A stretch of 64,000 bases of DNA from Ancistrus triradiatus (GCA_025084515.1 JAJAGP010001693.1:104335-168334), one strand, 5' to 3'; positions 36,701-51,234 are shown, counted from the first letter of the stretch. The notes: a model not told the origin generated them from the sequence alone. Translations and numbers: made by a program.

Positions 36701-38164
36701 TGGGTTACTGAGGTCAAGGTTAGATGTATGTGAAGCATTAATTAGCTACAGTAACCATTATGTCAATGGAAAGTCCCACCAGGATAGTGAGACAAATGTG
36801 TGTGTGTGTGTGTGTGTGTTACATTACACAACCCCATTGTACATTATTTTCCTATAACTGCACAGCCATTGTGCTTTCATTCTTTTTTAATATACTGGCC
36901 TCAGATTTCTATATCTTCTCATTTTTCAACCACCTACATTCAAGGACTGCTGAGAATTTACAATAGGCTGTTCCATCATTGTGTATGTTGCTTGTGAGGT
37001 CAAAGTCATGGCTTGAGGCCATCCCATAAGCAAAATGTCAAAGGGATCAGGAAACAGTTATTAGTATTGCAGGATATCCTCTGAACAGTTTATATAGATC
37101 GGCTATACCACACTAAGAGCAATAATGTGATGCTTCTCAAATCCTACCTCTATTCTTAGATTGTCTTTGCCACGTAGAAGCTTTTGTTCCAGTTTAAAAT
37201 AATACATTTTCAAAATCAAATTCCAAGATTGTGCTGCTCCAAACAAACGTAAACCAATGTAAAACAGATTACAGTGTCCGCAGGAACAAATGTGCAGTTC
37301 CAGCTAAGATAAATTACCTAGTATATCATTAAACACTCTTTCTTAGGGTACAATGTAACTGACTGTGTGATTTAAAAGTTAAAATCCTCATGGTTTTCCT
37401 TCCAGTTTGGTTCTTTTATTGTGAAATGTAGCATGTCAGCATCTCACACTGACCTCGACACCAAAGATAATCAGACCCTTGATGTATTAAAGTCATTTCT
37501 TTTCAGGGCCTTGATTTATTCATTATGGTGGACCGAGGCATGTCACTATCAGTTATCAGTTCAGCCCTAGTGTCAAAAAGAGCTGCATTTGTTCATGGTT
37601 GAGGATGGCAAAGACATTCAAAGGCAAAATAATCATTCTGTGAACCTTAACCTTGTGTACAAAACAATGTTTTTTTTCTTTTAGATGATTATCGTTTTCG
37701 CTTAAAACCCTCTTTTTTCTTGGTCAGGTTCCCCAGGATGTGGGGCCTATTCACAGAGAACACATTCCCTGGACACAGCAGTGCAGGGCAAGGTCCTACT
37801 GTTGCAGCACTTGGGGATGATCCCCAGACTGGCCTCCCCTCCCAAAGAGACATCCAACTGTGTGTAAGCGATGTCCAACCCAGCTGGTAGGAACTGCCAG
37901 GACACTAGCCAGTTCACTGCATTTATGGGCTATGGTATTAGTCTGCTGTACCACTGCCTTCTTAGAAAATCTCATTTCCTATAACAAGTGGTTTTTACCA
38001 GTGAAATGTAACATTTTCTGAAGCACCATAGTAATGCACATTATTGTTTTAGTGAAGAGTTGTGCAGAGTCAAGACCGAGAGTGGCCGAGACCAGATTAA
38101 AATGATCATCATCATACATTCTTCATAATTTACATTCATTTTCTACCATTGTACCATCTATATA

Positions 38165-38253
<89 letters not shown>

Positions 38254-41200
38254 ATAGACACACACGCCACAATTATTATACAATAAGTGGTGCCTCGGTT
38301 CTCGACCACCTCGGGACTCATAAAATTCGGTTCTTGTCACATTTTGACAAAGAAAAATTGCCTCGGTTCTCGTCGTTTGCTCAATACTAAGCACGCTGGC
38401 TTTATTCTTAGAGCCGCATGACTCGTTTCATCCAAAACTCGATTCCGGATTCAGTACACAGTGATTCACCATAGCCCTTGCTCAGAAAGGATCTCTGCGA
38501 TTTTGATTGTTTTTCTTTATTTTTACATCTACAATTCTGTATTCTTACTGCAAATGAGTCTAAATGGGTCCTAAAAAGGTTAATTCTAAGAGCTAGCCGA
38601 AACTAAAACTGGATCTGAATTCTCCAGAACACAGGCTGCAGTTAGCTTAGCAGCTATGCTAGCATCTGGAGTTTACTAATACCAATTGCTTTTACTTTTC
38701 ACATTCAATCAATTACTCACAATTAAATGATTTTTATTGATTAACACTTTATTTTAAAATAAGCTTTGTGTTAATGATTTTGGCCAACTGTAGGTTAATG
38801 TAAGTGTTTTAAACAGTGACTTAGTTATCATTACTTATCTTATGCTCTGCTATTATACAGTAATGGCCGCTCTACCAAGCACTCGTTAAACTCCTCAGTT
38901 CATGATACATTTAACTTATGATTGATTTGTCTAAACACAACCCCATCATAAATCAGGGAGCACCTGTACAATACAACCTGATTAATGCATATAATGCCTT
39001 ATACAGTCTGGATTTTCTGGGGGTCTGGAACAGATTCATTCAATTTACATTATTCCTTATTGGAAAATTTGCTCGGTTCTTGTCATTTTTGGTACTCAAC
39101 AAGCCTTCTGGAACAAATTAACAAGAGCCAAAGGACCACTGTATTATATAAAGAATATTATATTTCATCAGTTTTTGCAAAATATAACATTGCATAATAT
39201 ATAGAATAAAAATATTATTAATTATTATTAGAATATGGTCTTTGGCAATGTAACTTTTGGAAGCAAATGATGGTGATGATTGTTTCCCTTCTTCTCTCAA
39301 ACTTAATCAGAAGTCACCATATAAAACCAACTGAATTTAGCAACAACATTCATTCTATCCATTTTTATTGTTATATGCCCTCAAACAAAAACTATCCTAA
39401 ACTGTACTAAGTAAAGCGAGCAGGTGAAAATGCACATTTGCAATCTTAATGTCAGACGTCAATACAAAATGGCAAAACGTGTTCATTGAATGGAACTGAA
39501 TGAGAAGAGCAGTAACTTGTTTTTTCCTGTTAGCCAATCTGAGTGCAGATTTTATTTAGGCATGCAGCTAAAGGACTGATTTATTCTGTTTTAATGGATT
39601 GTTGATATCCAATAACGATAGAACATGTTCAGTTTATAATTGACGTTACCTCAGACAGACACATTGGCTGGATTGACAGCAACTTCCGAGTCCACCTTTC
39701 CCCAAGACAAGACCGAGTCCAAATGAGGTCGAAACCGAGACGAGACCAAGACCTCTGGTATGGTTTCGAGACCAGTCTTGAGTACTACAACACTAGTGCA
39801 CAATGGCATTTGCAATATGGTCCCAATACATTTCCTTTGTGTTTGCATTGGAACTTACCTTTAGTGTTATTCCCTGTAAATAAGTTTGTCATCAGTACTA
39901 ACCATGTATGCAGTTGGCAATCCAGTGAGGCAGCATTGCATGTGTCAGTGTCTGTGTGCGTGTTATGAATCGAACTTTTTTTGTGTGTAAAATATCTGAC
40001 TAGATTCAGACAGTATGTGTTGATGTTAGTACTCAAACTCAGCCTACCTAATTTTTGCATGCATGCACGGAGCCTCTCCTCAAGATTTGACACCCTGTTG
40101 TGGAGCTCCTCGTAGTCAAAGGCTCCGATCTCCTCCTGCAGCTCGCTTAGCACTGACGTCAGATTCTTGACCTCCTCTTTAAACTGCATTACCAATTTTG
40201 CATCGGCCTTGTATTCCTCCAACACTGGTATCATTGGCCTAAGTTCCTCCATTTTCGCTTTAATGGCCTGTAAGGTTAAAATAGGCTTGGTTCAGTAGGC
40301 ATGTGTGCAACCGTCCTGTCCAAACACCTATCTGGCCCTGCCATGCCCTTTCTGTCTAGCCTGGCGTGAGTGCAACGTGTGCCTAACACAGATGCGGTAC
40401 GCGACGTGGCGGGCGCGTCATAAAACAAGTCCTCAGTCCACAACGAACAATTGTCAAAACTCTTTTTATTCGTCAATGTTTAAAATGCAATGTCTTAGGT
40501 GATTACATGCTTTGCATCACATACAACATTGTTTACTCGTTACGCTTTTTCCCCTGGTAACAAAAAATGTGCAATAACAAACCTGAATGAGGAAAGACAC
40601 GGAAGAGGGATTCACCAGAACATAAGGAAGTAAATATCTAGTCACGGAAATGCTTCTACAGTGGCATGCACAGAAAGAGCGCAACATGGAGGTGATTATT
40701 GGCCTCGAAATAAACTAAAGTGGTGCAAATGTTCAGTAGACCAGCTCAGGATTACAATGGGATTGAACTTGCTCTTCAGTCTCTGCAGCTTTGTGATTTA
40801 AGTCCTAATTTTAGCCCTGCAAGCAAGAAGATGAGAAACTGTTGAATAGCTAACTCGCTAGCCTGTCTGAAATACACACACACACTAAGTAAACCCAGAT
40901 ACAGGTGTGTTCACAGCACGGCACGATAACGGGTGGGTGAAAGAAGCAGCATGCAAAGGTGCACACGGACAAACTGCAGTGGGGTAATAATGCAATAATG
41001 GTGGCTGAACCAACAGCAAAGCCATAAATGAGTCCAATATTTAACAGCATTATGGTCTGATTAAGAATTTAGAAACTATGCAGCATTCCTGAAGTGCTAA
41101 ATGAGTCCAGTACAAACGGACGGGAGACTTTCCGCGATTCCTGCACATGCCTGAACATGCAGAGCCGAAATGCTCGACGTCATGCAGAGGCGAGCAGGGT

Positions 41201-44200
41201 GACGTCCTCTGATAACTGAGAGCAAATTAGCAGGACTTTTCATGCAAATTACATGTTAGGACTACATTCTGAACACTGTTGCTTTTAACACATTCTGTCT
41301 CTGGCTCATTTTTAGATGCCGACTAATTATTCCTAAACACATTAATCACAGTGGGTTTCACAAGACAAAGGTAAGCAGTAGGGCAAATTACAGGTAGGAG
41401 GGCAATATCGCAAGAAGCAGCAGCCAGGCTAAAATTAGAGCTAATAAGGCTGAGCTAATGAACGGATCAACTCGTTAGCTTTCCCGTACCTTGTATTGCT
41501 TGGCGATGTTCTGCTTGTGGTTCTCCTCGACCTGTTTGAATTTAGTCTCCAAGCCACGTAGCTGCACCTCCATCCTGTGGACGTACTGCAGGTCTTTCTG
41601 CGTCCTCTCGTCCAAAGTCTGGATGGACTGGGTCATGTTTTGTACCTGGAACGACACCGGAGATGGGCCAATTAAAAAGGAGACTGAACATGTTGCAGCA
41701 GGTCTCAAAGGGAGAGTTCAACAGATAACCGGAAGGTCAGTTCAGAAAAAACTGTAACGAGGCCTAAAAGGTGTGTGCGCTGTCGGTGAGTGTAAAGGTT
41801 ACTTTTTCAAGGAGCTGTCTCAGCTGCTTGGTCCTGGCGTCCCGCGAGCACATGGTCTGCTGAGGAGCCACCACGGTGCACACACACCTGCCCTCACTGT
41901 CCTGTGCCGAGCTGTACACCTGCCATGATTCCTCCGGGTTTGCGGGCAGCACCTGGTCGAAGCAGACAAGAGAGAGACAGACAGACAAACGAGGTCAGGC
42001 AGTGAAGCAACGCCAAGGGTTCTGCAAGGGAGCTGTCATTTTACATATTCATACGCTCCCACTGTGGGCTATACAAGCGAGTAAATTTTATTCATGATCC
42101 ACTGTTTTAACTAGAGATGCATCAGTCTCATATAATCGATTCTGTGCCGGTCACATTTAGCCTACACTTGTGCACTTGTGACTGTGGCAAAAATACAGCA
42201 CACAAACAAACAGCACAGTGCTTTGATTAATGTTAATTCAATTCATGTGTGTAAGGAGCTTTAAACTTAAACAGTTAAAGCTCAGTCGCTCAGTGTTTGT
42301 TTCCCAACGTTTAGCATGCGACTCGATGGCATGTTTATTTTTGGGTTATTGAGCGTCCGTGATCTGTTTTATGTATATATGTATTTTTATTAGTTAATAA
42401 AAGCTCACAGTGTGTGTTTTTAATTGTGTTATACTGTTTATGGATTTAGCGCAAGGGTGTTTTTACTGCATTCAGTGGTCATAGTTTGACCAGAGACGTT
42501 ATATAAGGAGGAGACTGCTCAATGGTTGAAATATGAATTGGACTGTAGTACAGAACCCTCGCCCTGTTATCAGAAAAAAAATAAAAATAAAAATAAAAAA
42601 AATTTCTGCATATTAGTTAATGGTGGTGGCAAGTCTTGGCCCCTTTGTGGTGGCGGGATGCGCATGCGCAGTAGCCAGAATGACCTTTAAAAAAATCTTA
42701 TTTTTCGGTGTCATTTGAACACAACAATGCAAATACGTTATATAATTTTTGTCAGATTACACCAACGACTGTAAATATGCATTTTAAACGTTCATTTTTT
42801 TCTTTCAGTCAAATATATAGATCTTTTCCCATTCATATAATGACTTTGGTATGACTGACCGTCTTGGTTGGCGTACGCTGCTACCTGTTGGGTGAGCTTC
42901 AATTCAACGTCTTTGCTATCTTTCTTTAGCAACTGTTTCTGTATGCTGTCATTTAGATTCTTAGACAGAAAGAAAACAGGAATCGGCCAGTCATAGATTT
43001 AAAAAATCAGAATCGAACAAAAAATTGCACCTCTAGTTTTAACCCGACATATATTTTTGCGGGTCACACAGCACTGAGCCTATCCCGGAATTCAATGGGT
43101 CGCAATTGGAAATGCACCCTAGTTTGGCAGGGGGCACTGTTGCAGCATCTTGGAACGATTCCATCATCTCACCCACCTCTCCCTCAGACACGACCAATCC
43201 TGCCCGTGTGGGAGAGGGAATTGCTGCTGTCCCTCCCAAGTCAGGGTCTTACACTAAAATTCTCACTCCACGTTCGTTACCTTTTCACACTAATCTGTAT
43301 TCCTCTCAGGCACACAGCAAGATATTTCACTTATGTCATCATGCTGGGTCTGAGCCACACGCAGCCGAAGACATATCCACACATGCCGAACCCCTTCCTA
43401 TCCCCAAGAGTCGCGTGTACAAATGAAGGGCTCTCACCCGTAAATAGCTCACAGCTGCCAGGGTCCAGGAGCTTTCACGTATCAGAAGCTGAAACGCAAT
43501 CGTTGTTCCCTCAAAGGAATTCGTATGATCTAAGTGTCACATCTGTGGCTTGGAAGGAATAGCCATCTGGACTTCAGGGATGCCTTCTCCCTTTTATTTT
43601 GGCGTAATCCAATAACTGAACGAAGTCCTCCATACTTATCATGCTGGGGACGATGCGATGAACTGAACGTGCAGCTAAGTGAATATTCAGCGCAATAATA
43701 GCACACACATTCCAATTACCTACTGGACCGTTACGTTTGGATCTGCAGCTACACAAAATAGCCAATTTACCAGCTCATTATGCACATTAAAGCAGACCTT
43801 TGCAAGAATAGCACAATTAGGCAGACCTCTGAAAAAGAGAAGTTCTACCCACTTTCACTCCTGCAATCCGACTAATGGACTTTTGTCAATTATCTCAACG
43901 CAAAGACTCATTTTTTTTTGCAGAAACTGTAATTGCTTATTGAAACTGAAAGTACATTGCTTATATTTCTAATTAGGATTTAAGATTAAAGATTGCTTGT
44001 TATTATTTCCTGAGTTCTCTCACAGACCACAGGTGGAACACAGTTAGCGTTTGAGAAGCAGAAAGATCACAGCATCATAGCTCTTGGGTTTCTAGTCAGT
44101 AATGTGATTCTAATTAAAAGATGCTTGGCTGTTTAACACCCATAATTGCCATTGCAACTAAAAAAAAGCAGCGATGGCGATTACAGCTGCAGTAAGTTAT

Positions 44201-47200
44201 ATCTCATCTGTTGTTGACACTACCTTTACTCTGTCATTGAAATGCTAAACTTGATCAAGAATAACTTCATTAAAAGTCATCAGACAGAAAAACGACTGAA
44301 GTTTTACCCCTCCACTGCACCACTAACAAGGTGTGGCTTCCAAACGGGTGGTTAACGATCCGTAAACATTATTAACATGCCAAATAATTCCGGATTTGAT
44401 ATGTATGAACAAATATACAAATACCGTATCATTTTCAGATGATGTTCATAAGCAGCCCTCATAAAACGAGGAACCATCAGAAAGTGGTGTAAAACGAACA
44501 ATAAATGTATTTAAGAATAATAATATGATTCAAATTAATGACATCTAACTATGATGACTTCATCCTAATAAACAGCAGCACGTTTCCACCCAATCTCATT
44601 CAGGACTCCCCGAAGACTATACCTGACGGCACTAACTACACACACACACTGATCCATTTAAAAATCTTACACCTTCTAAGAACATTCCCACCCAGCCGAC
44701 CTAACCAAAAACACTACACCTAAGAGTACTACATAGTAAACAGCACGTGCAACGAACCATTTATGGATATTCCACAAATAATTAATTTTGGCCATGATTA
44801 CATCCTTCATAATTAATTATTAATTAATAAACAAGTACGTTCCTAGTTTAATTCAGCCACCAAACACTGTATCTAGGAACATTTCTGATACTTACCATCA
44901 AATGATTAAATGGAAAATTGAAAACACGTGTTCATTTAAAAATCATAGGTGACTATAATGCCACAGTAATAACAATGCACCACACATAAATAATCCATCC
45001 ATCCAAGGTCCATTAACAGTTTTTAAATAAACAATAGTAATTGTAAGTGCAATTACCACCTATACTACACCTGAAAGCGTTTCTGATATTTAAAGTGACT
45101 GAATAGTAAATACTCACACAGTCATCCATTTATCCACCCAGTCTAATTCAAGACCCCAACACTAAACCTGACAGCACTAAATAGTAATTTAATAACCTTA
45201 AAGAATAAACTGTGACTATAATTTCTAATAGCTACAAACAAATCACTAATCACTCACTCACAAACCCCCTCCCACACACACATTATACCTGAGAGCATTC
45301 CTGATATTGAAAAATGAGTGACGGAACAGTAAATAGCAAACACAATGATCAATTTATTAATTGAATTAATTGTACGTCTAACAAATAAATAAATAGAAAA
45401 CTATTTCCAATATAATTCTGCAAAACATCCACTAAAGCTATGTTAAACATTAGGGATTGAGTAGTAAACACAACGATCCTTATTAAGGTTCATTATCTTC
45501 CATTTAAAGTAAATATAATTATATAATGTCCCCACCCATTCTAATTAATCTCACAGCCTTATATCCGAGAACATTTCTGATAGGGCAAAATGAACCAATA
45601 ATATTAAAACAGCAAACAGAATCCACTTAACTGTAATTATACAGTACTTTAATAATTATAATCGATCTCAAAAGTCTCCCATCCGTTCTGGCAATCACGA
45701 GTGTCCCGGATGCTATTACACTATGATGAACACCCGGAGTCGGGCTGGAATAAATTGCTCAGTAACTCACGGCAGTGCTCCGGTCCGCTCCCGCAGGCGG
45801 AGCCGCCATCAACCTGGTGGCGTTCAGGCCCACCAGCGAGGGTAGAGTCTGCGACATCCAGTTGGTGATCATGGCCATGGTGCTGAGCACAACGCCGATC
45901 TTCAACAGGGGCAACGACATGTCTGCGCGCCTTTCTACCTCTCCAAATCCTTCATTATACGCCCTCCAGTGGAGCCCGAACCTGGAACCCGGTATCCCCC
46001 ATACAACTTTGGTAGTGCATTCGAGTCCCGCTTGGGGACGGAGCGTGCTCGGACATGTCTGCTGTCCTTTTCGGGACCTAAAAGCAGCGCTGATATGCGG
46101 ATGCTGATCGGATCTGCTGATCGCTGTCAGCTGCGCTCTCCTTCTCTATCCCAGTACAGAGAACTGCGGAGCCTCGCCCGTGCCGCTGATTGGTCCGCTG
46201 TCCCCGCCCACCGCAAAGCCTCATTAATTATTCATGAGCCTCTCACTTTAACATACAGCGGACTAAATACTGTACATGTCATATATTAACCTAGATCTTT
46301 CTAGATTAACAATGCTATCAATGCATTTCACCTTTAAACACTGTTTATTCATGGAAATGCATACGAAAGTAAATATGCTACTTTGAGTAAGAACCAAGGA
46401 ATTATGTTAAATGTTGTGTAATGTCAATACCAAAACAGTTTTCCTACATGCATTACATAAAATTGAACAAAAGACATACAGTTCTTCAGACAGTCTGCTT
46501 TCTATAAAGGGACTGTGGTAGCCTAGCGGTTAAGGTGCTGGACTCTGGCCAAGAAGGTCCAGGGTTCAAATCCCATCTCTGCCAAGCTGCCACTGTTGGG
46601 TCCTTGAGCAAGACCCTTAACCCACAATTGCTTGGATTGTAAGATTGTATCAATTGTAAGTCGCTCTGGATAAGGGCGTCTCCTAAATGCTGTAAATGTA
46701 AATACTGAATATCCATGATGACAGCATTACTCTTATTCTACACCAACGATGATACTACAGGTCCATATGGATGCAGAATGACATTATTTTCCAGCCAATA
46801 CTGCTGGAATCCACTACAATGGTGTAAGCAATGTGCAACTTAACAATTTGATCTGCAGAAATCCAAACAAACACACTAATGGAGAATAGGGAACAAAAGC
46901 TGTAGTCAACGGTGCCTGATCTATACAATGAACATTGTTTAATTGGACTATTGTTTAATGTTGTGTACAAAATATATAAACTACTGCAACATGCATGGCT
47001 ATCCCTCCCGTCTCGGTTCCCATCCGTAACACATTCGTTTTCCAAAAATTCACCAGTAAAGATAGACCATAATGCTAAATTATTGCAGCAACTGTAATAA
47101 ACCAGTCTTTAGAGTTCACAGTAAATGATCTGACTATCTATTATGACTGTAAACATTTACTAAGTAAAAGCGTATGCATTTAAAGGGCGATTATCAGTGT

Positions 47201-49027
47201 CCTAAGGAAGGATATCGATTTTATTCAGAAATATACTGTTGATAATACTATACCTTAGACTGTATGGACACGGATAAATAAAATCGGTTATTCTCAGTGT
47301 CACGTCGCGTATCAACCAACAGGGGGCAGTGCAAGATCCTTTTTCCTTTTGGTTGGTGACCTTTTATTCTACAAAAAAAAGGTATTTAAGGAATGATCTG
47401 TGTTTACTGCGGTGTAAATGTATTTAATAGTGCATTTCCATCTTTTAGCAGTTTTCATTATATCAGAATTGAGAAGAGAGGCAGGGGTCCCTGTTATTTA
47501 TCCCAGTGTCTCGTCTACATATAGGTTTCAATCTGAATCCAAAGTATGCCTTTCAATGATATGCCTTCTACACAGATCCCTGTAAAGTGCTGCAGTAGCA
47601 AACATGATCAGAGTGCATGACATATTTGAGAATCAGTCAGGTATTCTGCACTTTCATAATAATAGCGTCTTTAGTTTTGGAAGATTAGACTGAAATTACA
47701 TAACTTACTGTTTTGAGAAGCTTCACTCGAAGTACACATATTTTTCACTGTATGTGCTGACACAACTCACTGCATGCATTAGCACCCTGGTGTTATCCAC
47801 ACAAAAAGTGTTATACCATACCTCTCAGATACAGAACAAAGCCTGTGTTAACAGAGAGAGAGAGAGAGACAGAGACAGAGAGAGAGAGACAGAGAGACAG
47901 AGAGAGAGAGAGGAGTCCCCTCCACAATTGTTGACACCCTTCGTAAAGATGAATAAATAGGATTACAGGTGTGCACCTGTAATGTCTGCATTACATTCTG
48001 TGAAACAGGACTGAAGTGGATGTTGACCAGACATGACCAAATTCACGAAGCAGTTTAGATACTTGCAAACACATTTTCTGCCTGCGATTCTCTTTTCTGT
48101 CAGCAGGTGTCGCAAGGGGGCATATTAGTTTTCTGTCATTCAGACATTAGTAAGATTTTTATTTTATATTATATTATATATGTGTGTGAATGAAATGATG
48201 ACATATGTAAATGATTACAATATTAGAACACAAGGATAGGTTTATTGGGGAAAATTGTATAATGGAAGGGAGGATCTAGTACCCTGTTAGGCCACCTCTA
48301 GCTTGGATACAAGATGCGATAGGGCTGGATATGCAAGCATACAGTTTCCTTATAGTATCCTGCAGCACATTTGTCCACAGATGATGCAGCTGGCCCCGTA
48401 GATCCTGCACACTCGTAGGTTGCCAAATCTGGTGTCCCAGCTGGTCCCATAAATGCTCGATTGGCGATAAATCTGGCAACTGGGTAGGCAAAGAAATTGT
48501 TGCAGTCTGGCAGAAATATTCCCGGGAAAAGTTTGCTGTGCTTGGGCGAGCATTATCCTGCTGAACAATACTAGCTGGAACCCTGCCATTAGAGGCAACA
48601 TGTGACCGCAGGATGTCCTGCACCTATCGCTGAGTTGTTAGTGTCCCTCGTATCATTACTAGGGGTGACCGACTGAGAGATTTGGTGAGATGGCTCCCCA
48701 GCAGTTGGGGCGGTGTTTCGCTCCACAGCAAAGCCGGGATTGAAGCGCTCACCACAAGGCCTCCATACTCGAACCCGACACAGTTCCAGTCCATAGCAGT
48801 CTAGGTTTCTCATTCATGATAGTACTAAAAACAAAGGCAGCAATCCAACACTTCTATCTGGGTGCATTATATTTTGTCAATGAGGGTAATTCTTAAGACC
48901 TCAGCCATTAGAAGGAGCAGGCGTTGATTGGACGGACGTTAAACAGCGCTTACCTGCGTAAGTAATTCACCTTTTGGAAAATTAGCTTAATCTCATACTG
49001 AAAAATCCAACATAAAAAAGTACATTA

Positions 49028-49078
<51 letters not shown>

Positions 49079-51234
49079 TATACATATACGTATATATATA
49101 AAACTACATGCCATATTTATCGATACCCCTATTACTTTGTACAACCTCCTTTCCAACATTAAAAAGTACATTTAGTCTTTGGTCTTACAGAAAGAAATCT
49201 CACATCAAGAAATATATATATAATATTCCTTAATATTATATACAATATTGCTTTGTACGACAATAAAACAGCCATTAGTCTTCTCCTGTAAAATCTCAGA
49301 GAGTTGGAGATTACAGAGCAGGGAATTTGACACTATCCCTCTTTAGAGTAACAAGGTCCCCCTCGGCCACTGAAGTAGAGACAGCTCCACAACATCACAT
49401 AAGATCCACCAGTGGGCATCAGGTCCTTTTCAGTGTAGTCTCAGTTTTAAGCCAAACCCACCTTTAGTGGCTGTTGCCAAAAAAAACTCTTTTTTCGTTT
49501 CATCTAACCACAGAACACGGAGGTCAATGCCAGAGTAGTCTTAAGCAAACTCCCAGTAGTGTTTTAGCAAATTCCTGTTTGTGGCTTTTTCCTGGCAAGC
49601 CTTCCAATAATCTGTTGGCATGGACGCGGCACTTAATGGTAGTTTTGGAGACCTGATGACCCCAAGGTGCTACTTTTTTCTCCAACAGTGATCCTTGGGG
49701 ACTTTTTGCCTCTCTTACCATCCTCCTCAACGTATATGTGGGAGCAACATAAACGTGGATCCTGTCCAGGTAAATTTTTCACAGTTCCAGTTGATTGGAA
49801 TGTGTTTATTATTGTCCCAACTGGAGATACAGGACTTGTTCTCTTGTCTTTTCCATGTTGAAGAATAGTGACTGCTTTAGCTACATTTTGTAGATCTTCT
49901 TTTAGGGATGCAAATAATTCTGGTTCATGTTTTTTTGTTAAACATAATTATTTCTTGATGGGTGAATTTTTTCCTCAGACTAAATTTAGTTCAATTAAAA
50001 GTTGGACTTTTCTCATTTCTCATTCTCAGTGCGAGATTAAGCTTCTTCACCAAAAGATGAATTTCCCTTTAATATAAAACTCTTTTTTATAAGTTTTTTA
50101 CCAATGGGTGCCAATATTTGTGAAGAGGACAGTATGCTTGATGTATTTTATATACAGTACATGGATTTTGTCATTTTAGATGTTACACACTATAATAATT
50201 AGTCATGTGACTCAGGGCATAGTGTTCCATATAACATGGATGTTGTTCAGTGTTCGTTTTGTTTGGTGTTGTCTATAATGGTAGGTAAAGTAATATTTTT
50301 AAAAACACATAAGAAAAAGCATATGTTAAATAATATTTACTTTGAAAATGGTTTGATCTAGGTGCCCCTCTCCCCCACAGTTAAACCCCACTTATCCAGC
50401 TCAGGGCTGTTGGGGAATCTGGAACCTACCCCAAAATTCACATGGCGTGTATCCTTAAAGGGCACCACTTCATAACTGAGCTCGGTAGGGGTTGCTGTTG
50501 CAGAGGCTGGAGATGATCACCCATCTGGCCCCCCTCTCTCGTACATGGCCAGTCGTGCCTGTGTGATCTTATGTAAGGAGCCGCTATTATATCTGTTGTC
50601 CAATATTTATCACTATTTCACTATTAAGACCTGAGAATGATGGATTATGGTAAAGGTGTAGCCTAGTGGTGATGGACTGTGGTGGCCTAGCGGTTAAGGT
50701 ACTGGACTATGGACCAAACGGTCCGGGGTTCAAATCCCACCTCTGCCAAGCTGCCAGTGTTGGGTCACTCACAATTGCTTGGATTGTAAGATTGTATCAA
50801 TTGCAAGTCGCTCTGAATAAGTAAATGTAAATTAGTTTATTTCAAGGTGAGTACAGGCACAGGAGAAGAAAGAGAGGATCATCCCTAGTGTTGCAACAGC
50901 GACCCCTGCTGAGCCCTGTGCTGGACTGGTGCCCTGTTCAACTGCACCTTATGAATTCCGAGATTCTCTGGACCCCCTGCGATCCTCAACAGGATAAGCG
51001 AGGTTACAATTTAATTATTATTATTATTATTAATATTATTATTGTTATTATTAACAGCAACAGCAATAATAATAATAATAATAATAATGATGATGATGAT
51101 CATTGTTATTATTATTGCTGCTGTTGCTGTTAATAACAATAATAACAACAATAATATTATTATTAACAACAATAACAGCAATAATAATAATAATAATTGT
51201 TGTTGTTATAATAATAATAATAATAATAATAATA

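Larger units (their letters stand above)
36215..38035. other. olfm1 intron, mostly unique
   Basis: Apart from the two repeats listed separately (36540-36820, 37735-37955), I recognise nothing here. No exon-like open segment with splice sites was found. Confidence 0.4.
38040..39790. repeat. Long dispersed repeat R1, copy 2, with nested insertions
   Basis: Starts with GAGTCAAGACCGAGAGTGGC and ends GAGTACTACAACACTAG. The interior (39230-39610) matches copy 3 at 62870-63240, for example GTAACTTTTGGAAGCAAAT and TAAAGCGAGCAGGTGAAAAT. A TA microsatellite and a Tigger-like element are nested inside. Confidence 0.7.

Noticed and set aside
38136..38394. Tyr-Ile repeat open frames
   Set aside because: Translation of a TA microsatellite.
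39785..40047. Read-through of exon 4 as a long alternative C-terminus
   Set aside because: The donor GTAGGC is good and the following residues are unlike any noelin; read as intron.
43095..43562. 155-codon and overlapping 106-codon open frames
   Set aside because: They lie over a dispersed repeat fragment in an olfm1 intron and show no family motifs.
47754..47960. Arg/Glu-rich open frame
   Set aside because: Created by the GA repeat tract.
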